NCBI GenBank assembly: GCA_964545715.1 | Contig: CAZJHX010000016.1 | Location: 31,171-95,170 of the forward strand | Source of the DNA: CAZJHX01 sp964545715 | GTDB taxonomy: Bacteria > Myxococcota_A > UBA9042 > GCA-2863065 | Length of the DNA: 64,000 nt | Direction of reading: 5' to 3' | In this document: positions 17,015-26,279 of the stretch, one piece after another | Layout of the letters: every line of letters starts with the position of its first letter | Position numbering within the stretch: position 1 is the first letter of the stretch | Position numbers and translations under genes: made by a program | The notes under the pieces: generated by a model | The model's database searches: none | The model's input: only the letters and a program-made list of their open reading frames with translations | What the model was told of the DNA's origin: nothing

Positions 17015-19198
17015 TCAAGTTCCTCTTGCCTGTTGAGTGCTCATCCAGCGGCATCTGGCGACCCAATCGGCGAGCCGTGCCGTGAATCCATCACTGGTGT
17101 GCAGATGTAACGCTTGTTCGAAATGGCGAGCCGCTTCTTGCGGTCTGTTCGTATAAACCCTAACGATTCCAAGCTGCTCGTGAGCCGCCCGCTGCAAACG
17201 AACCGATCCCAGACCCAAATCAAGCGCCCGTCCAAGGCTCTGATACGCCGCCTCCAGCTCATGCGCCGCAAAAAGACGCCGGCCCAGGAGATAGTGGACG
17301 ATGGGCACGTCGGGGGCGCCCTTAGCCAGCCGCTTCAAATGCGCGATGGCCTTGTCGCGACCTCGCACCCGGCCCAACAGATAGTCCCGCACGCCATCGC
17401 GCGCCTGGACGTCGGACCACTTCACCGCGGCCAGCACGACGGTCAGCCGGCGATGGTTGGCCTCGTCCAGCGGCTCGTCCAGCAGCTCGGTGTAGACCGC
17501 CGCCGCCTCGTCCAGCGCGTCCTGCATCCAGAGGATATCGCCCGTGCGCGCGCGCGCGCGAGCCTGCAACACCTTGCTGGCAGACTTGTAGTTGGCCAGC
17601 GCGTCGGCTGCGGTCAGGGCCTCGTCCAGCTTGTTTGCGGCGATCAGCGCGTCCAGCACCTGCCAGTGCTTGGCCGGGTTTTGCGGATCGTGGCCCAGCA
17701 CCTTCTGGTACAGCTCCAGCGCGCGCGCCGCATCGCCTTCGTGGCGCGCCTTGCCGGCCTCTCGCTCCCAGCCCGCAACCTCCAGTGCGCATACCGCATG
17801 AAACTTGCTGGGTCGGTCGAAGTGGAACTTGGCCAGTCGCAGGTCATCCTCGGTCAGCGGGACCAGCGCCCGATCCGCCAGAAAGCTGTTCCAGTCCGCG
17901 ATCACGTCCGCGGCGGGTCGGTCGTACGCGGCTTGGATGTCGCCGGTCCGATACAGCTTTGAGAACCGCTCGACGCCCTGCGTGTCCAGCAGCCATCGCA
18001 AAAATGAGCCCGACAGCGTGTACGCCTGGCCGGCGTGCGTCCCGAGAAAGCCCTCGGCATCCAGGATACGCGCCAGCGGCGGAGCGATCTTCAGCTCGTG
18101 CATCGCTGCACTCCACTGGTGCGGAGTGAGGCGCCCCTTCGTCCACGTCAGCGCGACCGCAAAGCCCTCCACGATCGCCATACGCGGCATGATGACGTAC
18201 TGCGTCGGGATGCCGAACCAGCCATGCGCGATGTCCGCCCCAAAGACATGCGCCAGCTCGTGTTTGAGCACCGGCGCGCCCAACTCGATGGCGTTGAGGT
18301 GCACCTCCCCGCTCCACGGCTTGGCGATGTACGTCTTGCCCGCGCCCATCATCCGCCGCTTCTGGTTGCCGTCCTTGTAGATGAAGCTGGTGATGCGGCT
18401 GGTCGGCTCAAAGCCCAGCAGCTTGGACAGCTGCATAAAACGGAACTCGTGGTCCGCGGCCAGCCGCTCGATGCGATTGGCCACGGCGCTCTTCTGGTCG
18501 TAGTAGATGACGAAGTGCTCAGTCTCGTGCTTGCCCCCCAGGCGGGCGATGATCTCCGCGCGCGACATGTCGTACCCGATGGCGCCCGCCTGCAGGGCAA
18601 AGACCACTGCGCCGATCGCGAACGGCGCCGCTACGAACTTGCGCCGAAACGCCAGCGCAACCAGCAGCGCGATCTGCACGGCGGTGTTGGCGCGATACAG
18701 CAGCCACGTTGTCGTGATGGGGATGACGTTGTCGTAGACCGAGCCGCTGAAAAAGCCGATGAAGGGGTTGTATGCGTAGATCGGCGGGTTGTTGTAGAAG
18801 TGCCACAGGTTGGCCAGCACCGTCGCCAGCCACCACCCCACCACGCCCCAGGTGGCGCGCCGAAGGTTGCCAAAGCTCGCCAGAAACAGCCCGGCAGCGG
18901 CCCCGTAAAGCGCGCCGAGCACAGGATTCATGAGGTAGTGAGCCAGGCCGCCCGTGTAGTCACAGTTGCGCACAAAGAGCCCGCCCACGGTCACGATGAC
19001 CAGCGGGATGGCGCTGAGTGCCAGCGCCGCGACCAGTACGGCTTTCAGACGTGTCAGCGCCGGCTCGTCGGCCCGGTCCACCGCCACGCGCGCGCTTACC
19101 ACGCCCGCCGCAATGGGTAGCAGCACCGCGATCGCCAGAGAGAAATAGTAGTTGAGCAGGTTCAGCTGCGGCACAAACATGAGCGCGACCGACACCAC
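17015..19198 (-). CDS. membrane TPR protein with gluzincin-type peptidase motif
   Basis: 727 aa. The N-terminal 200 residues contain five or six transmembrane helices. A soluble domain follows with HFVIYYD and the zinc motif VLKHELAHVFG (H-E-x-x-H), then MAIVEGFAVALTW, whose Glu fits the third zinc ligand, so this looks like an active MA-clan metallopeptidase. The last 280 residues are TPR repeats (for example ALELYQKVLGHDP and PQEAARHFEQALHLH). The catalytic domain probably faces the periplasm. The start is uncertain: the frame is open upstream as far as larE and no strong ribosome site is visible; GTG 19198 is the first reasonable codon. The stop is 55 bp from the sspB start. Function unknown; a role in envelope protein turnover is possible. 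Confidence 0.78.
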   Translation of the reverse strand: MVSVALMFVPQLNLLNYYFSLAIAVLLPIAAGVVSARVAVDRADEPALTRLKAVLVAALALSAIPLVIVTVGGLFVRNCDYTGGLAHYLMNPVLGALYGAAAGLFLASFGNLRRATWGVVGWWLATVLANLWHFYNNPPIYAYNPFIGFFSGSVYDNVIPITTTWLLYRANTAVQIALLVALAFRRKFVAAPFAIGAVVFALQAGAIGYDMSRAEIIARLGGKHETEHFVIYYDQKSAVANRIERLAADHEFRFMQLSKLLGFEPTSRITSFIYKDGNQKRRMMGAGKTYIAKPWSGEVHLNAIELGAPVLKHELAHVFGADIAHGWFGIPTQYVIMPRMAIVEGFAVALTWTKGRLTPHQWSAAMHELKIAPPLARILDAEGFLGTHAGQAYTLSGSFLRWLLDTQGVERFSKLYRTGDIQAAYDRPAADVIADWNSFLADRALVPLTEDDLRLAKFHFDRPSKFHAVCALEVAGWEREAGKARHEGDAARALELYQKVLGHDPQNPAKHWQVLDALIAANKLDEALTAADALANYKSASKVLQARARARTGDILWMQDALDEAAAVYTELLDEPLDEANHRRLTVVLAAVKWSDVQARDGVRDYLLGRVRGRDKAIAHLKRLAKGAPDVPIVHYLLGRRLFAAHELEAAYQSLGRALDLGLGSVRLQRAAHEQLGIVRVYTNRPQEAARHFEQALHLHTSDGFTARLADWVARCRWMSTQQARGT

Positions 19199-19239
19199 CG
19201 CCAGGGTGGCCGCCCATGCCTTGAACCGCCGACTACGCG

Positions 19240-20103
19240 TTATTGCTTTGCCAGCGCCCGCAGGGGAACGACTTTGGACATCGCCTCATTCAGCGAGCCC
19301 ATGCGATAGCCCTGCAGGTCCAACGTGACATACAGGAAGCCCTGCGCCCGCATGTGCGCCACAACCGCCTCGCGCAAGCCGGGCTCGTTCACCAGCCGGG
19401 CCAGCTCGTCAGGGGCGACCTCGATGCGCACGATGTCGTCGTGAAAGCGGCACCGCATCTGATGGAACTGCCTGTCGCGCAGAAACTGCTCGCAGCTGGC
19501 GATGCGGTTCAGGCGCTCGGCCGTGATCTCGGTGCCGTACGGGAACCGCGATCCCAGGCACGCAAACGCGGCTTTGCGGGCCGTGCGCAACTCCAGACGG
19601 TCACTGGCGCGCCGTATGTCGTCCTTGGTCATGCCCGCCTCGATCAGGGGCGAGCGCACCTTATGCTCGTGGGCGGCCTGACGTCCCGGCCGATAGTCGC
19701 CCAGGTCATCGACGTTGCAGCCGTCCGCCACCCACGCGATGCCCAGCTGGTCGGCCTTGGCCGTGCAGATCGAGTAGAGCTCGGTCTTGCAGAAGTAGCA
19801 GCGGTTGGTTGGGTTGGTGCGATACCCCTCGATCTCCAGCTCGTTGGAGTCGACCAGCAGGTGCCGCGCGCCCAGGTCCCGCGCCAGCGCCCGCGCCTCG
19901 TCGTACTCAGCCTCGGGCAGGGTCCCCGACACGGCCGTCAGCGCAGTGCAGCGGTCGCCCAGCACGTCCAGCGCTTCGGCCAGCAGGTACGTCGAGTCGA
20001 CGCCGCCGCTGAAGGCCACCACCACCGTCTCCATGTCACTGAGGATCTGCCGCAGGCGCTCGATGCGCTCGTCCAGCGTGTCGATGGGTTCTAGACTGCT
20101 CAC
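19240..20103 (-). CDS. larE: ATP-dependent sacrificial sulfur transferase LarE
   Basis: 287 aa. LarE builds the nickel-pincer cofactor of lactate racemase and relatives by donating sulfur after adenylating pyridinium biscarboxylate. The PP-loop SGGVDS is at 32-37. NPTNRCYFCKTELY is the family hallmark. C182 in ACLGSRFPYGTEIT lies in the loop where the sacrificial cysteine of LarE is found. larA, larB and larC are not in this window, so the cofactor's client enzyme is unknown. The GTG at 20103 has AAGG eight bases upstream. It probably shares a transcript with the downstream membrane peptidase (41-bp gap). Confidence 0.9.
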   Translation of the reverse strand: MSSLEPIDTLDERIERLRQILSDMETVVVAFSGGVDSTYLLAEALDVLGDRCTALTAVSGTLPEAEYDEARALARDLGARHLLVDSNELEIEGYRTNPTNRCYFCKTELYSICTAKADQLGIAWVADGCNVDDLGDYRPGRQAAHEHKVRSPLIEAGMTKDDIRRASDRLELRTARKAAFACLGSRFPYGTEITAERLNRIASCEQFLRDRQFHQMRCRFHDDIVRIEVAPDELARLVNEPGLREAVVAHMRAQGFLYVTLDLQGYRMGSLNEAMSKVVPLRALAKQ

Positions 20104-20128
20104 CGGAAGGACCTTAACAGGCGGGTCG

Positions 20129-22459
20129 CTATTTTGTCATGTCCTGAAAGACCGTAACCGTCTTGCCGGCCCTGATTCTGAACGGCTTCCGCTTGGTCTT
20201 GCCGGCTTGCGAGAACATCGCCACGTAGCGCCCGCTCATCAACTCCATGCTGCAGTTTGTGGTGCAGCTCTTCCCTTTTACGGTGACCTTGGCCCACGGC
20301 TTGGCTTTGAACCTCACCTTGCCGGGCCCGCGCGCCTCGGTGGGCTTGCGCTTGAGCGTGTAGGCCTTCTGGAACTGCGACGCCGTGATGCGCAGCCGGT
20401 CGGTCTGCGCGACGTGCGACGGCGCGGACACCACGATGCTGACGTCCTCGCCGACCTTGTAACCCTGAATCTTGAAGACGCCGGGCGACATCATGGGCTG
20501 CATCTGTCCGTTGATCAGCAGTTTGGCTGTTGTCGGGGTCACCGTGAACTCCAGCACCGCCAGCGCCGCGGCGACCTCCACGATCTTCTTCTCGGTCAGC
20601 GGCACGTCGACGGCCTTGGCGGCCGAGTCGACCTTCACCGTCTTGACGATCTGCTTGTACTCCGGGTGCGTGACGATGACCGCAAGCTCGTCGCCGACGT
20701 TGGCCTCGATCTCCAGGCGGCCCGTGCCCTTCTGGCCGCGCACCTGGATGACGGCATCCGCCGGGATCGCCGTGAACACGACCTTGGCCTTGCCGGGCAG
20801 CGCGTCGCCAGTGGAGGCCGCGCCTGTGGTCTCACCGCCGGTGTCGGCCGCCGCGGTGTCGCCTGTGGTCTCGCTGCCTGTGGTCTCGCCGCCTGTGGTC
20901 TCGCTGCCTGTGGTCTCGCCGCCCGTGGTGTCGCCGCCGGTGGCCTCGGCTGTAGTCGCGTCGCCGGTGGTCGGGTCGTCGCCGGTCGCCGCCGCCCCGG
21001 TGGTCTCGGCCGCGCCGGTATCGGTGGCTTCAGCGGTGGTCTGCCCACCCTGCCCGGATGTGGTGCCGTTGCTGTCGGTGCCCGGCGGCGGATCGGACGC
21101 CGTGGTCTGCTCTCCGACGCCCGTCGTCGACGAGGTCGCCTGCGCCACCCCGGTTGTGGTCCCGTCGCTGTTGGACGCGGCGGGCTTGTCGGGCGTCTGC
21201 ATGAACCACCACGCGCCGCCCCCGATCAGCCCCAGGACCAAAAGCGCCATGACGGCATACAGCCCGCCTTTGCTCTTGGTGCCCTCTTTTTGCAGTCCGG
21301 TCGCCGATGGGTCCACGGCCACAGTCGCGTCCGAGTTGAGCAGCGCCTGGGCCTTGGCGACGTCGATCGCCATCGTCTTGGCTTCGTTGGCCGAGACCTG
21401 CGGGTTGCTCTGGCTGGAGAGGGTGCGCGGCATCGCGGTCTGGGACGCGCTACGGTTGGCCCGCGCCATCTCGCCGGCGGTCAGGGCCTGTGTCTTCTGG
21501 TCGGCCTGCTGCATCTCGCGCAGGGCGGCGATGTCCTCAGCAAACATGGACCGCATGAACGGGCCCAGCTCGGCGGCGTCGCGATCCTCGACGTTGGTGT
21601 AGAACCACTTCTCCAGCTCGCGCTGCAGGCCTTTGCAGTCGTCCTGGCGGTCGTCGCGATCCTTGGACAGGCACTTCAGGATGATCTCGTCGATCTCGGG
21701 CGGCACGTCCGCGTTCAGCGAGGACGGCGGCGGCACATCGGCCTTCAGCACATTGCTCAAGGTCTCGAAGTCGCTCTCGCCCGCGAACAGACGCTTGTGC
21801 GTCAGCATCTCCCAGAACATGACGCCGACCGCGAACATATCGCTGCGCGGGTCCAGGTTCTTGCCGCGCGCCTGCTCGGGCGACATATAGGCGCACTTGC
21901 CTTTGACGGTGCCGGCCCGCGTCTTGGTCGAGCGCGCCGCGGCCTTGGCGATGCCGAAGTCCATGACCTTGCACGCGCCGCCGTACGACACCATTACGTT
22001 ATGCGGCGAGACGTCGCGGTGAATGATGTTCAGCGGCTCGCCGCGCGTGGACTTCGTATGTGCGTAGTGCAGCCCCTTGCAGGTCTCCATGATCACGTGC
22101 ACGCACTGCGGGACGGTCATGGGGTTGCCGTCTTTGACGCCCTGGTCCATCAGGCGCTTGAGGTCCTTGCCCTCGATGTACTCCATGGCGATGTAGTACG
22201 TGTCTTCGCACAGGTCGAAGTCATAAATCTGAACAATATTGGGGTGGTTCAGGCTGCTGGAGACCTTGGCTTCGTCGATGAACATCGTCACGAACGCCTC
22301 ATCCTCCGTGTAATGCGGCAGGATGCGCTTGATGACGACTTCCTTCTCGAACCCCTCAGCGCCAATTGTCTTAGCGCGGAAGATCTCGGCCATACCACCG
22401 AGCGCGATCTTGTTCAGAAGGATGTACTTGCCGAAGGGCTGTGGGAGCTTACTCGCCAT
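20129..22459 (-). CDS. membrane-anchored Ser/Thr protein kinase with Thr/Gly linker and PEGA-like domains
   Basis: 776 aa. The N-terminal kinase (about 7-270) has the ALGGMAEIF glycine loop, the VIKRIL lysine, IIHRDVSPHNVMV and DFGIAK, with the SPEQARG segment. One transmembrane helix follows at about 405-428 (AVMALLVLGLIGGGAWWF). Outside the membrane is a spacer of about 120 residues made of Thr/Gly/Glu units (ETTGG/SETTG) encoded by 15-bp DNA repeats, then two beta-rich PEGA-like modules (FTAIPADAVIQVRG and a second FTVTPTTAKLLING). The final basic segment is RKPFRIRAGKTVTVFQDM. The ATG at 22459 (AAAGG five bases upstream) is preferred to the ORF start at 22504. Divergent from thrC. Confidence 0.93.
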   Translation of the reverse strand: MASKLPQPFGKYILLNKIALGGMAEIFRAKTIGAEGFEKEVVIKRILPHYTEDEAFVTMFIDEAKVSSSLNHPNIVQIYDFDLCEDTYYIAMEYIEGKDLKRLMDQGVKDGNPMTVPQCVHVIMETCKGLHYAHTKSTRGEPLNIIHRDVSPHNVMVSYGGACKVMDFGIAKAAARSTKTRAGTVKGKCAYMSPEQARGKNLDPRSDMFAVGVMFWEMLTHKRLFAGESDFETLSNVLKADVPPPSSLNADVPPEIDEIILKCLSKDRDDRQDDCKGLQRELEKWFYTNVEDRDAAELGPFMRSMFAEDIAALREMQQADQKTQALTAGEMARANRSASQTAMPRTLSSQSNPQVSANEAKTMAIDVAKAQALLNSDATVAVDPSATGLQKEGTKSKGGLYAVMALLVLGLIGGGAWWFMQTPDKPAASNSDGTTTGVAQATSSTTGVGEQTTASDPPPGTDSNGTTSGQGGQTTAEATDTGAAETTGAAATGDDPTTGDATTAEATGGDTTGGETTGSETTGGETTGSETTGDTAAADTGGETTGAASTGDALPGKAKVVFTAIPADAVIQVRGQKGTGRLEIEANVGDELAVIVTHPEYKQIVKTVKVDSAAKAVDVPLTEKKIVEVAAALAVLEFTVTPTTAKLLINGQMQPMMSPGVFKIQGYKVGEDVSIVVSAPSHVAQTDRLRITASQFQKAYTLKRKPTEARGPGKVRFKAKPWAKVTVKGKSCTTNCSMELMSGRYVAMFSQAGKTKRKPFRIRAGKTVTVFQDMTK
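20864..20923. repeat. 15-bp coding tandem repeat
   Basis: Four units of TGTGGTCTCG(C)YGCC (plus strand) lie in tandem, alternating at one base, within the linker of the Ser/Thr kinase gene. They encode alternating SETTG and GETTG units. A degenerate copy follows. The repeat is a length-variable spacer likely to change by slippage without frameshift. Confidence 0.75.
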
Positions 22460-22540
22460 GGGTACCTTTCGATGGCATGCTAGCACACGCGTTTCAACAC
22501 GCAAGTACGTGACCCCCCTCTCTACAATGGAGTTTTCGAA

Positions 22541-23866
22541 GTGTACGACGCGTGGTTCACCTGCTTCGCCGGCTGCGATTTCAGGGCGCCGTTAACAGAG
22601 GTGATTTATCGCTGCCCGACGTGTGGCAGCCTGCTCGATGTCGCCCACGATGTGGACGCCCTCTCTGCGCGCTCAGCGGCCGGCTGGATGAAGCTCTTCG
22701 ACGAGCGCTGGATGCGCTCCAAGTGGCCCTTCGGCTCCGGAATCTGGGGCAAGAAGGAGTGGGTCTATCCCGGCATCGACGACGACAACATCGTCAGCTT
22801 CGCCGAGGGCGGCACCAACCTGATGTGGGCCGAGCGCCTGGGCCGCGACCTGGGTGTGCCCGATCTCTGGGTCAAGATGTGCGGCAACACGCACACCGGG
22901 TCCTTCAAGGATCTCGGCATGACAGTTCTGGTCTCGGCGGTGCGCCAGATGATCGCCTCCGGCCGTCAAATCAAGGCCGTGGCGTGCGCGTCGACGGGCG
23001 ATACCAGCGCCGCCCTGTCGGCGTATTGCGCGTCTGCCAACCTGCCGTGCGTCGTGTTTTTGCCGGCCAACAAGATCAGCCCCGCCCAGCTGGTCCAGCC
23101 CATGGCCAACGGCGCCATCGTGGCCAGCCTGGACACCGACTTCGACGGCTGCATGAAGATCGTGCAGGAGGTGACCGCTCAGGGCGACATCTACCTGGCC
23201 AACTCCATGAACTCGCTGCGGATCGAGGGGCAGAAGACCATCAGTGTCGAGATCGTCCAGCAGTTCGACTGGGAGGTGCCAGACTTCGTCGTCCTGCCCG
23301 GCGGCAACCTGGGCAACGTGTACGCCTTCGCCAAGGGCTTTCTGCTCATGCGCGACCTCGGGCTGATCTCGCGGCTGCCGCGGCTGGTCGTCGCGCAGGC
23401 TCACTCTGCCAACCCCCTGTATCTCGCCTACAAAAACGGCTGGGACACCTACCAGCCCAAGGCAGCGGCGCCGACCGTGGCCAGCGCCATCCAGATCGGC
23501 GCTCCCGTCAGCATTCATCGCGCGATTCGGGCGCTAAAGCTGTTTGACGGCATCGTCGAGGAGGCGACCGAGGACGAGCTTATGAACGCGGTCGGTCGCG
23601 CCGATCGCACCGGCATGTTCGCCTGCCCGCACACGGGTGTGGCGCTGGCGGCGCTGGAGAAGCTGATCAACGCGGGCACGATTCGGTCGGATCACCGCGT
23701 GATCGTGGTCAGCACCGCGCACGGCCTGAAGTTCGCCGGCGTCAAAACGCGCTACCACGAGGATGCGCTCGAGGGCGTGACCCCACGCTATCGCAACCTG
23801 CCGCTGGAGCTGCCGGCGGATGCAGGCCTCGTTCGCGAGGCGCTGGACAAAGCGATGGCTGGATGA
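22541..23866 (+). CDS. thrC: threonine synthase
   Basis: 441 aa, a PLP-dependent enzyme converting O-phosphohomoserine to threonine. A short zinc-ribbon-like N terminus (CFAGC, CPTC) precedes the fold-type II catalytic domain, as in many bacterial threonine synthases. The PLP lysine is in HTGSFKDLGM. CASTGDTSAALSAYCA, PGGNLGNVYA and the VVSTAHGLKF loop are conserved. The GTG at 22541 has GGAG eight bases upstream. The TGA overlaps the ATG of the GH81 gene by ATGA, an odd partnership of amino-acid synthesis and secreted glucanase. It is 81 bp from the divergent kinase gene. Confidence 0.93.
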   Translation: MYDAWFTCFAGCDFRAPLTEVIYRCPTCGSLLDVAHDVDALSARSAAGWMKLFDERWMRSKWPFGSGIWGKKEWVYPGIDDDNIVSFAEGGTNLMWAERLGRDLGVPDLWVKMCGNTHTGSFKDLGMTVLVSAVRQMIASGRQIKAVACASTGDTSAALSAYCASANLPCVVFLPANKISPAQLVQPMANGAIVASLDTDFDGCMKIVQEVTAQGDIYLANSMNSLRIEGQKTISVEIVQQFDWEVPDFVVLPGGNLGNVYAFAKGFLLMRDLGLISRLPRLVVAQAHSANPLYLAYKNGWDTYQPKAAAPTVASAIQIGAPVSIHRAIRALKLFDGIVEEATEDELMNAVGRADRTGMFACPHTGVALAALEKLINAGTIRSDHRVIVVSTAHGLKFAGVKTRYHEDALEGVTPRYRNLPLELPADAGLVREALDKAMAG

Positions 23867-26145
23867 CCGTCCGCGGGGCTCTGCTGGTGTGCGTCGCTGT
23901 CGGCTGTGCCAGCACGGTCACGGACGATCCGGCCGCGTCGGACACAGTCGATGTCGTCGTGCCGGTCGATAACGGCGGCGCTCTGGACGTGGACGGCGTC
24001 GACATCGTCGCCCCGGATGCGGGTCCGCCTCCCACCGACGCCTCAGTCGAGGATGTGGCTGCCGAGGACGTCGCGGTCCCGGATGCGGGGCCCGACGACA
24101 TCGGGCCGGTGGACGTCCCGGATGCCGTCGTGGCTGACGCCGGCCAGCCTGATGCCGCGCAGCCGGATGTCGTCGATCCGCCCCCCAAGCCGTGGGCGCC
24201 GGCGGGTCCGCTCGACACCGAGCCGCCCCCGTTTGCCGCGCAGCCGCATACGCTGTCGCCCACCCCTCTTTGGGGGGCGTTGGAGGCGCCGTATCCGACC
24301 AACGCGTGGTGGCAGAACGTCGTGCTGGGCGGTGGCGGCAACCCCATAAACGCCCTGCCTTACCTGCTCAAAGTCCTGAGCACCGGCCTGACCATGAGTC
24401 ACGGCGCGCCTGTGATCCAGCCCACGGTGGTCTACAACGCGTTTGTCGCCAACCTGCGGCTGGGCGCGGTTACCGACCTGACGGGGCATAGCGTTGTCGC
24501 GCACGACGCCCTGTCGGTGACGGTGACCTGGAGCGCGGCCGAGGGCACGATGACGGCGCCGCTGGTGCGCGGTATGCCGTATGTGACCATGGTCTACAGC
24601 AACGTGACCCCGGTGGTCGCAACCGGGCACGCCATTTTGGCGGTCAACGGACAGGGGGGCCCGGCGGAGGTGAGCGGCGACAAGTTCACCATCGAGCTGA
24701 ACAACGGCCAGGTGTGGGCTGTGTACGCAAATCCGCCGATCACCCTGAGCACCAGCATCTCGTCGGCCGCGGCGAGCGCTCCGTTCACCGGCACCTTGCG
24801 CGCCGCGCTTCTGACCGGCGATGCGGCATACGAGGCGGCGCTGGACGCACACAAGAAGCGCATTCCGCTGGGCGGAGCGGTGGCGCTCGGCACGGTTGGT
24901 GACGAGGGGACGATCGAGCTGCAGTGGCAGGCGCAGGGCGACGGCGATCTGCTGATGATGACGCTGCCGCATCATCGCGACATGATGCCGGCGCCCTCCC
25001 AGCCGGCGGTAAAGCTCGGCACCCTCAAAGGCCTGATGGTCGGCACCACCGGGGACTGGACCCTGACGCTGCCGCTTGCCGACATCGCATGGGACGCGCC
25101 GGCCGGCATCGATCCGCAGCACCTCGAGGCGATCGAGGCTGCGCTGCCCGCGGACGCCGACTGGAAGCCGGACTCGTGGGACCCATATTTCTTCGGCAAG
25201 GACGTCGCTCGGCTGGGGCGAGTGGCGCTGATCGCCGACGAGGTGGGCGACGCGGCCTCGGCTGCGAAGGCGCGCGAGACGATCAAGGCAACCCTGACCC
25301 CGTGGCTGGACGGTAGCGGCGGCAAGTTGGCGTATGACAGCACCTGGGGCGGGGTCTGCTCGACCAGCGGCATGGCAGACGCCGGCGCTGACTTCGGCAA
25401 CGGCTGGTACAACGACCACCACTTCCACTGGGGCTATCACATCTATGCGGCGGCGGCGGTCGCGAAGGCCGACCCGGACTGGCTCGCCGCTCACCACCAC
25501 CAGGTGCTGGCGCTGATTCGCGATATCGCCAACCCGACCGCAGACGATCCCCACTTCACGCCATTTCGCCACATGGACTGGTTCGTCGGGCACTCCTGGG
25601 CGGCGGGTCTCTTCGCGTTTGGCGACTCGCGCAATCAAGAGTCGACCAGCGAGGCCGTCAACGCGTATTACGCCGTTCATCTATACGGTCTGGCGGCGGA
25701 CGACCCGGACATCGCCAATCTGGGGCGTTTGATGTGTGCCGCGGAGATCGCGTCCGCCCAGAAATATTGGCAGATCGACAGTGGTGACGGCATTTACCCC
25801 GAGCCTTTCGCATCCAATAAAGTCGTTGGGGTGCTCTGGTCCACCAAAGTCGACTACGCCACCTTCTTTGGCAATGAAGCGCACAAGATTCACGGCATTC
25901 AGCTGCTGCCGTTTACGCCGATCAGCGAGGCGCTCCTGGAGCCCGGCTGGGTGACGGAGCAGTATCCGGTAGTCAGCCAGGACCTGGGGTCGCCGCTGCT
26001 GGCCGAGGGGTGGAAGGGCTTCATCTACATGGAGCACGCCGTCGTGGACGCGGCCGCCGCCTGGGAGGAGGCGCAGACCCTCAAGGCCTTCGACGATGGA
26101 AACACCCTGACCAACACGCTGTACTGGATCGCGACGCGGCCCTGA
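23863..26145 (+). CDS. GH81 endo-1,3-beta-glucanase lipoprotein
   Basis: 760 aa. A lipoprotein signal (lipobox AVGC) and an Asp/Val/Ala/Pro-rich spacer of about 90 residues precede a complete glycoside hydrolase family 81 domain. It opens at YPTNAWWQN and has GNGWYNDHHFHWGYH (catalytic Asp near 516) and the RNQESTSEAVN motif (Glu near 593 and 597). GH81 enzymes cut beta-1,3-glucans of fungal, oomycete or algal walls and beta-glucan storage polymers, so the enzyme fits predation or degradation of eukaryotic biomass. Lipid anchoring would keep it at the cell surface, which is inference. The ATG overlaps the thrC stop. Confidence 0.92.
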   Translation: MTVRGALLVCVAVGCASTVTDDPAASDTVDVVVPVDNGGALDVDGVDIVAPDAGPPPTDASVEDVAAEDVAVPDAGPDDIGPVDVPDAVVADAGQPDAAQPDVVDPPPKPWAPAGPLDTEPPPFAAQPHTLSPTPLWGALEAPYPTNAWWQNVVLGGGGNPINALPYLLKVLSTGLTMSHGAPVIQPTVVYNAFVANLRLGAVTDLTGHSVVAHDALSVTVTWSAAEGTMTAPLVRGMPYVTMVYSNVTPVVATGHAILAVNGQGGPAEVSGDKFTIELNNGQVWAVYANPPITLSTSISSAAASAPFTGTLRAALLTGDAAYEAALDAHKKRIPLGGAVALGTVGDEGTIELQWQAQGDGDLLMMTLPHHRDMMPAPSQPAVKLGTLKGLMVGTTGDWTLTLPLADIAWDAPAGIDPQHLEAIEAALPADADWKPDSWDPYFFGKDVARLGRVALIADEVGDAASAAKARETIKATLTPWLDGSGGKLAYDSTWGGVCSTSGMADAGADFGNGWYNDHHFHWGYHIYAAAAVAKADPDWLAAHHHQVLALIRDIANPTADDPHFTPFRHMDWFVGHSWAAGLFAFGDSRNQESTSEAVNAYYAVHLYGLAADDPDIANLGRLMCAAEIASAQKYWQIDSGDGIYPEPFASNKVVGVLWSTKVDYATFFGNEAHKIHGIQLLPFTPISEALLEPGWVTEQYPVVSQDLGSPLLAEGWKGFIYMEHAVVDAAAAWEEAQTLKAFDDGNTLTNTLYWIATRP

Positions 26146-26279
26146 CACCCGCGAGGTCTGTCCCGCATTGAGCCACCGCTGTCTCACCCTGATACTGGGC
26201 GTTGAGGCGCCTTCGTGCGACGACGAGAGAGCAGTGCGCTGTTTTGAGCCCTGGCATGCGGCTTGCCCCAAGTCCGGCC

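Noticed and set aside
17545..17565. GC dinucleotide run as a possible Z-DNA or regulatory element
   Set aside because: It lies within the TPR peptidase coding region and encodes an Ala/Arg stretch in a GC-rich genome.
19805..22483. 892-aa plus-strand ORF opposite the Ser/Thr kinase
   Set aside because: It lies antisense to recognised kinase motifs and shows no domain; it is a GC-rich shadow frame.
24043..25680. 545-aa minus-strand ORF over the GH81 gene
   Set aside because: Opposite strand of conserved GH81 catalytic motifs; no recognisable domain.
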